A stretch of DNA of 64,000 nt from Rhynchopus sp. YZ270_cl-10 (lineage: Eukaryota > Euglenozoa > Diplonemea > Diplonemida > Diplonemidae), in the NCBI GenBank assembly GCA_964035575.1, contig OZ037847.1:62001-126000 (forward strand), read 5' to 3'. The position numbers and the translations under genes were made by a program. Shown here piece by piece: positions 27,066-36,503 of the stretch. Position 1 is the stretch's first letter, and each line of letters starts with the position of its first letter. The notes beneath the pieces are model-generated. The model had not been told where the DNA came from. It saw only the letters and a program-made list of their open reading frames with translations, and did not search any database.

Positions 27066-30017
27066 CTAATACATGGTCGAGGTTGACAAGAGAGACGGTG
27101 GACCCGCAGAGGAGCTGTTGTGGCTGGGCAACTCCGACATTGCTGTCTGCGAGATCACGTCTGCGTCGCGCGCAAGCTCCAACCAGTTCGGGATGTCCGG
27201 CCCACCAGCCGCCTCCACCTCGTTGAGACGCTCCTCCCCTTCAGGGACGGACCACCCTGCAATCTTGCGTTCGTGTTCGTTGACACGGGGTTCTGGGATC
27301 TGCACGTTGCAGTGCTCAAAGCCGTCCTTCAGGTCTCCTGTGCAGATGACGTCGATGTCAGACATATGCTGCAAAAGGCTGTGCCACAACGTGTTGCGTC
27401 CCAAAGACCGTACATTCCCAACAATTACCATCCCACGCTGCGCACGCGTCAGACTCACGTTCAGCCTGCGTGGGTCGGAGAGGAAGCCAAGCCCGCCCGC
27501 CTCATTGCTGCGGACGCAGGAGAGGATGATGTACGCCTTCTCGCGACCCTGGAAGGCGTCGACGCTGGCCACCTCGACCTCCTTCAGCTGCGAGAGGATC
27601 GCGTGGTCGCTGCTGCGAGAAAAGCGTGCCAGGATGTGGCAGCGCTGCCCGTCGTACGGCGTGATGACACCAATCGACTGTGGGGGTACATTCGCCTCCA
27701 GGAGCGCAATCACGTTCCGCTCTACGACCATCGCCTCTGCACGGTTGAGGTACGAGGTGCCTGACCCACCAAGCTCCTCTGGGCAGGCCTCGTGCACGAA
27801 GGCGATGGGGTAGTCGCTGCCGCGCTTCCACTTCACGCGTGAGTCTGAGGCACGCATGCTTTCTGGCAGTCCGTTCTGCAGGGCACCGTCGTAGAAGACA
27901 CCCGACGGCCACACCGACAGCGCAGGGTGCATACGGTACTGCACCGTCAGCTTCTCGGGAACAATTCCTGTGGTTTGTGGTGTAGGAGTTTGTGGGGGTA
28001 GGAGGTGAGGTTGGGGATGGGGTAACGTACCTAGGCACACCATGCGTTCAAACATGGAGCGGTCGTAGCCGCGCGACTTGCCGTCGAGGTTGAGCACAAC
28101 AGGCCCCAGCTGTTTGTGGTCGCCAATGAGAACAAGCTGCTGGCATCCCAGGGTGATGGGGATGAGTGCCTGTGGCTCTGTGGCCTGCGTCGCCTCGTCA
28201 AGGAGCACTGCAGGGAACTTGACGTTCTTGATGCGCACGTCTGCCGCCGCACAGCACGTTGTCACAATGATGTCCGCCTCACGGATCAACAGCTGCTCCA
28301 GCTCCTTCATGCCCTTGAACAGCATGCCCTCCTCACGCTCCGTCAGGCCACGCCCGAAGTTCTTCCTCCTCAGCAGCTGGCTGGCCGTGGAGTCTGCTTG
28401 CGACTCCATTACGCATTCGATCTGTCTGTGCAAATACAAGAAATCTGCGTCTGTGGTGATGGACCTAGAGGCCATCGTGCTCTCCTTGACACGCGACGCG
28501 AGGCGGATGACCTTCAAGCCGGTCTTCGCGATCTTTGCGGCAAGATGGTCAGCTGCGGTGTTGGAGGGGCAGCACGCGAGAAGCTTGCTGTGCACCTTCG
28601 CGAGGTTGAAGGCGACTGCTGCGGAGGTCGTCGTCTTGCCTGTCCCGGGTGGGCCCTGGATGAGGGACACGGACTGCCGCATGGCAGTGGTGATGGCCTG
28701 CACCTGCGAGTGGTTCAGTGGCGGCAGGCCCGGCACAGTCTCGATGGCGACGGCGTCGTTCTCTTCAATAAAGTTCTGTCCGTGCCCAAGCAGCGCATGG
28801 AACACACGTTCAGAGCAACATGTCTCCGAGTCAGCAAAGCGCTGCAGTGCCTCCTCCTGCCGCTTGTACGTGATGCCATTCCACACAGGAGACAAGTGGT
28901 ACGGTCCCGGAGGCAGGTGTGCATTGCGTCCACGGTTCTCCTGCCTCTTCGTGTCTGTTACGATGCGGACAAAGTGCGACCCAGACCTGTTCTTGTTCGA
29001 CTCAACACTCGAGACACGGAAGATCTCTGTCCACCCGCACTCCGTCTCAAGCTTCACTCTGTCGTGCATACCCAGGGTCACCGAGTCCCCTTGGTGGAAG
29101 GTGAACCCACCCGAGCTCACTGCATTGGTGTTGGTGTTCTCCCAGTGTATCTCGACCTTCTTGAGGCCTACAGACTCAGTCAGATTTTTGTCCTCTTCTG
29201 CCTCACAGCGGACGAAGGGAAGCATGACCTGGCGGAAGTGCACGCCGTCGGAGAAGTGCAGCGGCACGCCGTCAGTGTCGCCCTCCGTCTTGTCCAGCTC
29301 TTTGATGCGTTTGGTGGGCTCACTCTTCCATACCTCCTCCAGGCGGCGCACGTGCTTCATGGAGGGACGGAAGGACGGTGTTGTCTTCGGCTGTCCTGCG
29401 ATCCATTCGGGAAGCTGCTTCTCGATGATGAGCGGCTTCCAGGCGTCGGTCTCCCCGAAGAGGGTCGAGCCGCTGTGCAGGCAGGGCTCTCTGCAGACGA
29501 CGATGGTGGCGTCCTCCTCTGTCGCGTGCGGCATGTGGCCGAGGGCGAAGACATTGCGGTTCTCACAGACGCAGCAGGCGAGGGAGACGCCTGCCATGCT
29601 GGACTTCTCGTGCACGGACAGCGTGTTGTTGCCTGAGAGGATCAGGTGCATCGTGATGTGCGAGCACCCTGACGTTCCGTGCGTGCCGTTGCAGAACCAC
29701 TTGTCCATCCTGTCACACCGCAGAACCGACTGCACATCAGTCACCCCGCAGTACTCACATGCCCACGGCACTGCGTCAGGCTGCAGTGCAATGTCCCACT
29801 GCTGCTCGTCTCCGTAACACTCAATAAACTCTCGCTTGCAGTACGCACGCCCGTCTGTCGGATCCACGCGCTTCTCCTCCATCTCCTGCTCAATCCTCTC
29901 ATGCTCCGTCTGCACGTTCTCTTTGCACGGGTCTGCTGTGCCAGCCTCAGATCCACCCCACTCAAACTCACCTGCGGACTCCTCCGAATCGGTCACATCC
30001 TCCCATTGCAGCGACAT
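27066..30017 (-). CDS. UPF1: UPF1, nonsense-mediated decay RNA helicase
   Basis: 962 aa from ATG 30017 (MSLQWEDVTD; the upstream extension starts at GTG). Exons 30017..28031 and 27967..27066 are joined over a 63-nt intron (27968-28030, GTACGT..CACAG). Residues about 85-240 are the Cys/His-rich UPF1 domain (ACEYCGVTD..WFCNGTHGTSG..SHI, CVCENRNVFALG..CREPC) that contacts UPF2. Helicase superfamily 1: Walker A GPPGTGKT at 455-462, Walker B LLDEAT at 605-610, GDHKQLGP at 632-639, then after the intron VQYRMHPALS and VDAFQGREKAYI. Splicing restores FERMVCLGIVPEKL, as in UPF1 orthologues. UPF1 remodels mRNPs on transcripts with premature stops. The C-terminus ends abruptly at the rRNA fragment. Confidence 0.95.
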   Translation of the reverse strand: MSLQWEDVTDSEESAGEFEWGGSEAGTADPCKENVQTEHERIEQEMEEKRVDPTDGRAYCKREFIECYGDEQQWDIALQPDAVPWACEYCGVTDVQSVLRCDRMDKWFCNGTHGTSGCSHITMHLILSGNNTLSVHEKSSMAGVSLACCVCENRNVFALGHMPHATEEDATIVVCREPCLHSGSTLFGETDAWKPLIIEKQLPEWIAGQPKTTPSFRPSMKHVRRLEEVWKSEPTKRIKELDKTEGDTDGVPLHFSDGVHFRQVMLPFVRCEAEEDKNLTESVGLKKVEIHWENTNTNAVSSGGFTFHQGDSVTLGMHDRVKLETECGWTEIFRVSSVESNKNRSGSHFVRIVTDTKRQENRGRNAHLPPGPYHLSPVWNGITYKRQEEALQRFADSETCCSERVFHALLGHGQNFIEENDAVAIETVPGLPPLNHSQVQAITTAMRQSVSLIQGPPGTGKTTTSAAVAFNLAKVHSKLLACCPSNTAADHLAAKIAKTGLKVIRLASRVKESTMASRSITTDADFLYLHRQIECVMESQADSTASQLLRRKNFGRGLTEREEGMLFKGMKELEQLLIREADIIVTTCCAAADVRIKNVKFPAVLLDEATQATEPQALIPITLGCQQLVLIGDHKQLGPVVLNLDGKSRGYDRSMFERMVCLGTLPHPQPHLLPPQTPTPQTTGIVPEKLTVQYRMHPALSVWPSGVFYDGALQNGLPESMRASDSRVKWKRGSDYPIAFVHEACPEELGGSGTSYLNRAEAMVVERNVIALLEANVPPQSIGVITPYDGQRCHILARFSRSSDHAILSQLKEVEVASVDAFQGREKAYIILSCVRSNEAGGLGFLSDPRRLNVSLTRAQRGMVIVGNVRSLGRNTLWHSLLQHMSDIDVICTGDLKDGFEHCNVQIPEPRVNEHERKIAGWSVPEGEERLNEVEAAGGPDIPNWLELARDADVISQTAMSELPSHNSSSAGPPSLLSTSTMY

Positions 30018-30224
30018 AGTGTTCGAGTTCTTGTTGAAGTCTACGTGGTGGTGTTTGAATCGACGGAGAGGGGAGAGGGGGTCAAATGATTCGAAATACA
30101 CGATTCTTTTTAAATTCTATCAAAACAAATGACTGTAAAACTTGCAGTAGCAGAGAGCCTCTATTTTACTCTAGCACTCTTCCCAAGGATAAGGGAGGTT
30201 ACTTTGAAAATCCAAAGGCAGAAT

Positions 30225-33021
30225 CTACCACTTCACATTGTACCTCGTACGATAGTCACGCAGGGGAGACGGTGTGCGCTGTGGCGACTGTCGCACAGCG
30301 GTGTTCGGTACAGGCTCGCTACCGGTATTGGGGCTGGCACTGGTGAGGTATGCGTGCATGGGGGGCGACTCGTATGAGTACATATGTGGCGAGGGTGAGG
30401 AGCGTGGGCTGACGGTTCGCGCACGCTCTTGGAGGAGGAAGCGGAGCTCGCGGTCAGAGGTGTCGCGTTGCTTGATGCAGTCAGACACCTCACGCTGGAG
30501 GGTGCGGTACTTCTCCTTGAGCACAGCGTACTTCACCTCGTAGGCGCGTGACGAATCCTTGCGTGCGTCGTACACGGCGTGCTGCCGCGACAGCATTGTC
30601 TCCAGCTCATGCGCTTTGTCATTCGTGTCCTGAATCGCCTCCGCCGCCTTCACAGCCGACAACTCTGCGGTTTGCAGCTGCTCCGCCAGCTTGTCGGCCT
30701 TCCTTCCGCGTGTCCTCGTCTCACCGACCGCAGCAGCCGCCTCTGCACGGCACAGCTCTGCCCACCACGCAGCTGCGTCAGCCTCATGCGACAGACGGCT
30801 GCACGCCTCCGATGAGAGGAAGGCCTGCACCTCACACCCACTCAGGTGGAGTACTCTGCGCTGCAGGGCTGCACAGGTCTCTTCGCTTTGCATGAGACGT
30901 TTTGCGACGTCTGTCTTTGCTGGGGTCGTTTGCCTGTTGAAAAATAAATAAGGGTACCGAAACTTTTTTTTTTTGTAAGCGTCCCGGCCAAGCATGTTCC
31001 CAGATCACGTGATTTTGACCAAAATTTTGGGGTCCAGATCAAGCATGTTCCCAGATCACGTGATTTTGACCAAAATTTTGGGGTCCAGATCACGAAAAAA
31101 AAAAGGGGTATGGGGTGCATTTTTGGGCGTTTTTGTCGATCGCATCGTCCGATTCGGTGCGATTGCAGAAAGTGATGGGGTCATTTTGGAAAAATGGACA
31201 AAATTTTATTGACTTAAATTTTTGCAAAATATGAACCCATACTCGCAAACAAGGGTCATTTTTTTTTTTGTACTCAGGTAGCTACGTAGCCTTCAGGGAG
31301 GCAATCGTGTGCTAATACAGAAAGTATCAGTCAAGGCTGTCCTTACAGACGCATGCCAAAGCGGCCGCCACATGGGTGTGGACTTTAGATTGAAGTTTCA
31401 TCATTGTACTAGCCCAGGGAGGGTTCCCGGCTACCGGCGAGGTCTCTTCCAATCCGTTCCCTAGTTTCCTAGGGGGGCCTCCTTGGCTTCACTGGCTAGG
31501 GCTCTGCAGGTCCCTCCACACATGTTGTGTGCCTGCCTTCAGCACCCAGGGTAGCATACCCAGCACCTTTTACCCTCAGGTCAGACCTTCATAGAGTTTC
31601 AGGAGGAGTGCCACAAAAGGGCCCCCGGATGCAATTTAACGTCCAGCCCAGGACGGCTCATTTTCAGGTTTGAAAACCCAACTTCAGATGAAATTGTGGT
31701 GTTTTAAGTGGGAACACAGTAGCGCCGCAGGCGCACGGTACCCAACTTTTGTCTTTTTCCTTTTTCCCTTTTCTCTGCCTTCTTTTGATTGTGCGAGCCG
31801 ATTGCTCTCCACGGTGGGGTCACATGTGTGTGCAAAAACACTCTGAAGTACCCTTACTAAGAAATATGAGATTCTCTGGTTTTAGTAAGGAAAAACGTAC
31901 CGAGCAAAATCGTCAAAAATCTACGGTAGTCGGTAGGCGCGTAGCGCGACCCCCGTGCGCACCCAACTTTTTTTTTTTTTGTTTTCCCCAGAAAAGTACC
32001 GCAATTGACGGATCGCGATCCGTGCGAACCGTGGTGGTGACTCATCTGAAAAAATATTGAGTAGAACATCTGCAGATCGTGTGCGAGCACTTTTTTTTTT
32101 TTTTTTTTTTTTTTTTTCCCAAAATTCCTGAAAACCAGATCATGATCACGATCTGGGAAAAAGCTTGGCGGTGACGCTTACAAAAAAAAAAAGTTTCAGT
32201 ACCCTAAAGTCATATGATAAGACAGGAATGCCATACCAAGGTGTGCCCTCCGACCTTCGCGTCCCTGGCGGTGTCCTCGTGTCCCCCCTCCTCAGAGCCT
32301 CAACCTCTATCTGCAGGGACGTGATCATGCCACCCATCCCCAGCAGCTTTGCGTTGCAGCTGTCCTCTGCCGCACCCACTTCTGCCCGCGCCTGCGTCAG
32401 CTTCCTCAGCAGCTCTTTGTTCTCTGCACGCAGCTCCTCTCGCGCACGCTCGCTTGCCGCAGCAGCATTCTCCACACGCTGCTGCTCGACGCCCAGGAGG
32501 TGCACTGCCTCTTCGTTTTCCACCTTCATCTGCCGCATGAGGGTGTGCGCCTCTTCAAACTGCTTGCGTGCGGCAGACACCTTGACACTGCACTCACGCT
32601 CAACGATGGTCAGACGTACATCACGTTCAGCGATGGTCTCCTCGAGAACACTGATTGCAGAGAGGTCGTGCGCATCCAATATGGGAAGCGGCTCTGTTCT
32701 GAGCGACGCGTTCTCCTCTTTGAGGGCACGGATCTGCGTAAAGCACGTCTGCAGCGCAGCCTCGCACTGCTCGTGGATGTGCGGTGCACTGTGCGCTGTG
32801 TACAGCGTGTCGTGCGTCCCCTGCAGCCACCTCCCGAAGTAGCGCCGTGCAAGCCCAAGCAACGCGGTGCGGCACTGCGAATGCACACACACCTCCGCCA
32901 CATGCCGCCGCCACTCTGCGTTCTTTCTCAACACAACGTCCACATCCACCTCAGCCTCGTACTCTTCACTGAACTGCAATAATCTATTCACTTCCCCCGA
33001 AGCTTCCTTCGAGCCGCTCAT
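30225..33021 (-). CDS. Coiled-coil protein split by a 1.3-kb transposon-filled intron
   Basis: Exon 1 (33021..32237) and exon 2 (30933..30225) join at a tryptophan codon (CCT-TG then G-CAA) across a 1,303-nt intron with donor GTATGGCA and acceptor TTTTTCAACAG, giving 497 aa. Residues 90-260 and 290-430 are heptad-rich (LEETIAERDVRLTIVERE, LRAENKELLRKLTQARAE, VKYAVLKEKYRTLQRE). The C-terminal 65 residues are Ser/Pro/Tyr-rich with PRSSPSPHM and RTPSPLRDY, possible phosphosites. No named family recognised; a cytoskeletal or centriolar scaffold is plausible. The frame match across the large intron and the continuous coiled coil are the evidence that both exons belong to one gene. Confidence 0.7.
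30952..32204. mobile_element. Harbinger-like non-autonomous element in an intron
   Basis: Terminal inverted repeats of at least 42 bp begin GGGTACCGAAAC on the left and GGGTACTGAAAC on the right (complemented), and continue through a T-run to GTAAGCGTC and CCAAGC with few differences. TAA flanks both ends as a 3-bp target duplication, the size made by PIF/Harbinger transposases. The interior has a 53-bp tandem duplication (30993-31093), the SINE-like fragment near 31570-31660 and no transposase. It occupies almost the whole intron. Confidence 0.7.
31568..31660 (+). repeat. SINE-like dispersed repeat fragment (copy 2)
   Basis: Same word order as 2571-2655: TTTTACCCTCAGGT, TTCATAG, TTTCAGGAGG, GGATGCAATTTAACGTCC, AGCCCAGGACGG. 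The preceding 300 bp (31265-31565) is GC-rich and may be the rest of the same repeat. Confidence 0.6.
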
Positions 33022-33783
33022 CTAATTCCAAATATCAACTGTAACGCATACATGCGTTCAATACGTCTGAGAGAAATGGTGATAGGGTTCAGGGGTTGTG
33101 GAGGAAGTCAGGGTATAGTGTTTGGGGGAAAATAGGTGGGTCGCTGGGGTTACTACTCAGGTTGCCGAAAATTCTATGGGGGGAGTGCGGAGTGGTGTGA
33201 GAGTGTGTGAAACAGAAAGTCGGAAATAATTACCCCAAACCGAGAAAACCTCCCCCGCGAAAAAGTAAAAGACTGAACAATAGACTGTTGGGTCTCCAAA
33301 TTTGCCAATGGAGCCACGATGCATGTGGCAATACAAACACTCAACAAAAAGAAAGAAAGAACGGTATATTAGATGAACCTAAGCCTCTCGTGCTTGCCAA
33401 AAATCATGGAACACTGTGCTCCGATTTTCACGTGAGTATAGACAGTGCTATAAATGGGAACTGTGTCGTGGCAAAACGGACAGTTCATGAGCACGAAGAA
33501 AACGAGCATAAAAGGCAGAAGAAATCTTGCAAAGAGAGAGAGAGAGAGAGCGATTTTTTAGGCTGCTGCAACTTAATGAAGAAGCTATATTGCACCGGGG
33601 AGAGGGGCTAGAGCACCAAGGAGAAGGCTACTTAAGTAGTCTCCGCCACTGCCTTCCACCTCTCCTTCCTATATTGGCTGTGCTCGCCCATATGGACGTC
33701 GCACAGATTCGCATAACAGACATAGAAAAGAAACAAAGACGAAGAAGTAATTGTGAGACGGAACGAAACCCCCTCGCACAGAC
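33022..33783. other. Intergenic spacer with one hairpin repeat
   Basis: A/G-rich; includes a GA-dinucleotide tract at 33534-33550. No gene. The hairpin repeat copy is listed separately. Confidence 0.5.
33372..33400 (+). repeat. AAGCCT hairpin repeat, copy B
   Basis: GATGAACCTAAGCCTC then TCGTGCTTGCC; the right arm is degenerate. It lies between the WD40-like gene's stop codon and the next gene's start. Confidence 0.5.
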
Positions 33784-35091
33784 CTACAACACACACAACC
33801 GCCGTGCGCAGACTTTGCCAAAGCTAAAGTAGAGGATCTCACCTCCGCAGGCCAGAACCAACTTCGGCGCCACGTCGTGTGTTCGTGTTGGCACAACCGT
33901 CTCTGTCGCATGATTCATGTGCAGCACCTCACCTGTTTCAATGGACATAAACGTCGAGCCCACGTCGTACTGATACGTCACAAAGAACCCTCGTGTTACC
34001 GATATCGCAACAGTGTTGCTCCGTGAGATAGACACCGTCCGCAGACACACCCCATCCGGAAGCAGCCACACCTTTACGTGCGAGCGGTTGGAACTCACAG
34101 CATGTGTGCCACACTCGCTGGTAGAGAGGTCGGTGCATTCTGCCGTGTCGTTGAGAGACTGCACGTAGGCCCCATCTGCGAGCTTCCACTGTTTGAGGCC
34201 AAGCTTTCCGTGTGAGGAGAGGATGTGGCGGCTGGTCACGGCAAGGCAGTGTGAGGTCTTCTTGTCGGGGATGCTGAAGTCGAGCGCACCGGTGACGACA
34301 CTCCACTTCTTAATGGAGTCGACTGCACCTACGGAGACGACGTGCTCGCCGCAGCGTGAGAAGCAGACGTTCGCCGCACCGTACGCGTGGCTCTCCCGCC
34401 ATGCGTGCACCACACGCGCAGACGCGACACACCGCACCATGATGTCCTTCCCGCAGCTCGACACCACGTACCGCCCACAGCGCGAAAACTGCACACCAAA
34501 CGTGAACTCCGCGTCCGCTTGAGGCTCTGTGTCCCACAGCTTCACACACTTTGCCGTGTCCCAGAGGGTCACCACGCCTTTGTCCTCCCCACAGGCAAGA
34601 CGCGAGCCGCACTGGCTCACTGCGATGCTATACGAAAAACTCGGGTAGTCATGCGGCACGGTGACTCCTCCCTCTGGCGAAGGCGGCGCTGCCAGCTGCA
34701 CCGGGCTGGCTACAGGCGTGTGGACGACTGCCGCCTCTACCTCCTCCACCACCTCACTGTGCACGCTGTGTGGGGAGGGGAGGGGCTCTTGGTTGGGCGA
34801 GGAGTGCAGGTATTCACCTCCGTCGCTGGCCAGCTTTTTGTACTGCGGCGGGGTGGTGGCGGCGGCGGTGGTGGCTGTGTGGTGCAGGCTGCTGACGTCA
34901 ACTGCACGGTCAGAAAGCTGGAACCCCATCCCCTCCTCCCCCTCCACGACACGCACAGCGACGTTGACAGCACCGTTCTGCCCAGCATGAAGCTCCTCTA
35001 ATATGCGCGCCTTCATAAACGCTGACGACTCAACACCCAACCTCACTCCACACGACTCACCAGTCGATTCAAATGTGAAGTACAACTCCAT
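33784..35091 (-). CDS. WD40-like beta-propeller protein
   Basis: 435 aa from ATG 35091 (MELYFTFESTG), chosen because a strong acceptor (CCCCCCTTGCAG) lies 18 nt upstream. Residues 1-70 form a globular head (ESCGVRLGVESSAFMKARILEEL). A low-complexity Ala/Thr/Pro/Ser linker runs to about 150. The rest is a propeller of WD-type blades: FSYSIAVSQCGSRLACGEDKGVVTLWD, FGVQFSRCGRYVVSSCGKDI, VCFSRCGEHVVSVGAVDSIKKW, GLKQWKLADG, HVKVWLLPDG. Blades end in W or LWD and start with SxCG repeats. This is a protein-interaction platform; no specific orthologue is identified. At least five blades are clear. Confidence 0.75.
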   Translation of the reverse strand: MELYFTFESTGESCGVRLGVESSAFMKARILEELHAGQNGAVNVAVRVVEGEEGMGFQLSDRAVDVSSLHHTATTAAATTPPQYKKLASDGGEYLHSSPNQEPLPSPHSVHSEVVEEVEAAVVHTPVASPVQLAAPPSPEGGVTVPHDYPSFSYSIAVSQCGSRLACGEDKGVVTLWDTAKCVKLWDTEPQADAEFTFGVQFSRCGRYVVSSCGKDIMVRCVASARVVHAWRESHAYGAANVCFSRCGEHVVSVGAVDSIKKWSVVTGALDFSIPDKKTSHCLAVTSRHILSSHGKLGLKQWKLADGAYVQSLNDTAECTDLSTSECGTHAVSSNRSHVKVWLLPDGVCLRTVSISRSNTVAISVTRGFFVTYQYDVGSTFMSIETGEVLHMNHATETVVPTRTHDVAPKLVLACGGEILYFSFGKVCARRLCVL

Positions 35092-35108
35092 TTTCTCCCC
35101 CACAGAAT

Positions 35109-35110
35109 CT
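35109..35110 (-). promoter_or_regulatory. Candidate spliced-leader acceptor AG
   Basis: A C-rich pyrimidine tract followed by TTGCAG, 18 nt before the WD40-like ATG, is the clearest trans-splice acceptor candidate in the window. Inferred from position and sequence only. Confidence 0.4.
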
Positions 35111-35649
35111 GCAAGGGGGGGTGGCAAGTGGACACGATAGGTGATAGGGGATCCTGAGAAAGGTAAAACATATTGGGAACAAACGGACTTTGTTTGAGCG
35201 TCTCTTCATAACAGGGGCATACAAAGGCATGAAGAAGCATGGGGGGACCATTGGGGGGGGTAAAACACTTTTTTCTTTTGAGGGGGTGTTGGGGAACTTT
35301 CCAACAAGCATTTGAAAAACGTCCGATCGAGTCAGGTTTTTGGACGACAATGATATTTTTTGTTTTATCGATGGAGAAAAAAAAATATCTTTTTTTTCTT
35401 TCATGTCGTTTGCTTTGTTTGTCAGAAGAGTTCCCTTTTCTGTTTTGTTGTGACAAAAAAAAAAATGTGATTTTTTCAAACAGTTTGGTATTGCAGACCA
35501 CGAGGTTTTGTGGTGCTGGTTTTGTCCTACGAAATGCTAGCCAATTCAAGGACTGGGATAATGGGGGAAAGCGAAGGAAAGGCAAATAAACAGGCGAGGG
35601 ATAATAGATCGGGGAGGGGGGGGAGAAGGCGTTGAAAAAAGTTTGTAAA

Positions 35650-35692
35650 GATGAACCTAAGCCTTTCTGTGCTTTCGTCAGCTTTTGAATAA
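35650..35692 (+). repeat. AAGCCT hairpin repeat, copy C
   Basis: GATGAACCTAAGCCT, then TCTGTGCTTTCGTCAGC. Preceded by GTTTGTAAA as in copies D and F. Confidence 0.55.
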
Positions 35693-36465
35693 AAACAAAA
35701 TTTGATAAACGTGCAGGCGTCAAATTGTGGACACAATGTACGTGGAGGGAGACCCCTCCTCTGATAAAGGAGCAAGGTTCTCATTGGGTTATTTTTCAAC
35801 ACAAAAAGTCGTTCAAACAAAACAATGTTATTTTTCTTGGCATTTTTGTTTTGACCTTTCAATGGAGGTTTCTGGCCACATACCCAATTTTAATATTATT
35901 ATAACGACGTTTGTTTTAACGCCCGATGGGTTCATTTGTTGTACTTTTTGATAATCTGCTGGTGCCATTTTTTAGACAGTCCTATCCAGAAAACACTTTT
36001 GTTTTCTTTTTCTTTTGAAATGCGTTTGCTCGCAATGCAAAAAGGAACAAAATTGAGGACACACAACTCTCGCTTCATATCTCACTCCACTTCGCCACTT
36101 TCAGAAAATCAACCAATTTTGACGAAGAAAAACCACCCGCCCACTCTCGCCAATGGCATTCGTGGGAGTTGTGTGCTACAACGTGATCATTTTGTCAGTA
36201 AGTGAGCCCCGTATAAAAGCTGAGTTGTCCCCCTCCAAGAGTCACCATCTGTATCGCTATCTATGTAGCGCTCACTGCATGATTATTGGCCAAAAAATTC
36301 CTAAAAATGGAGAAAACCTTTGCGAAAGATAACCTAAAACGTAATCACCTTTAAACGGGAAAAGATGTGGGAATGAAGGTGAAAAAGTGGGTCATTTTGA
36401 AATAAACACAAAAAAAATGTCTGTCGCAAAACAAACCCAAAAAAGAGAGAAAAAAAATTGGTAAA

Positions 36466-36503
36466 GATGAACCCAAGCCTCGCAGTACTTAAGCCACCAA
36501 AAA
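36466..36503 (+). repeat. AAGCCT hairpin repeat, copy D
   Basis: GATGAACCCAAGCCTCGC, then AGTACTTAAGCCACC. Preceded by ATTGGTAAA. Confidence 0.6.

Noticed and set aside
28078-29817. 579-codon plus-strand ORF
   Set aside because: Antisense shadow of UPF1; no domain and the minus frame has clear helicase motifs.
33784-33870. Possible 19-nt GTGAG..TTTAG intron near the WD40-like C-terminus
   Set aside because: Far shorter than any other intron here; reading through gives a sound C-terminus.
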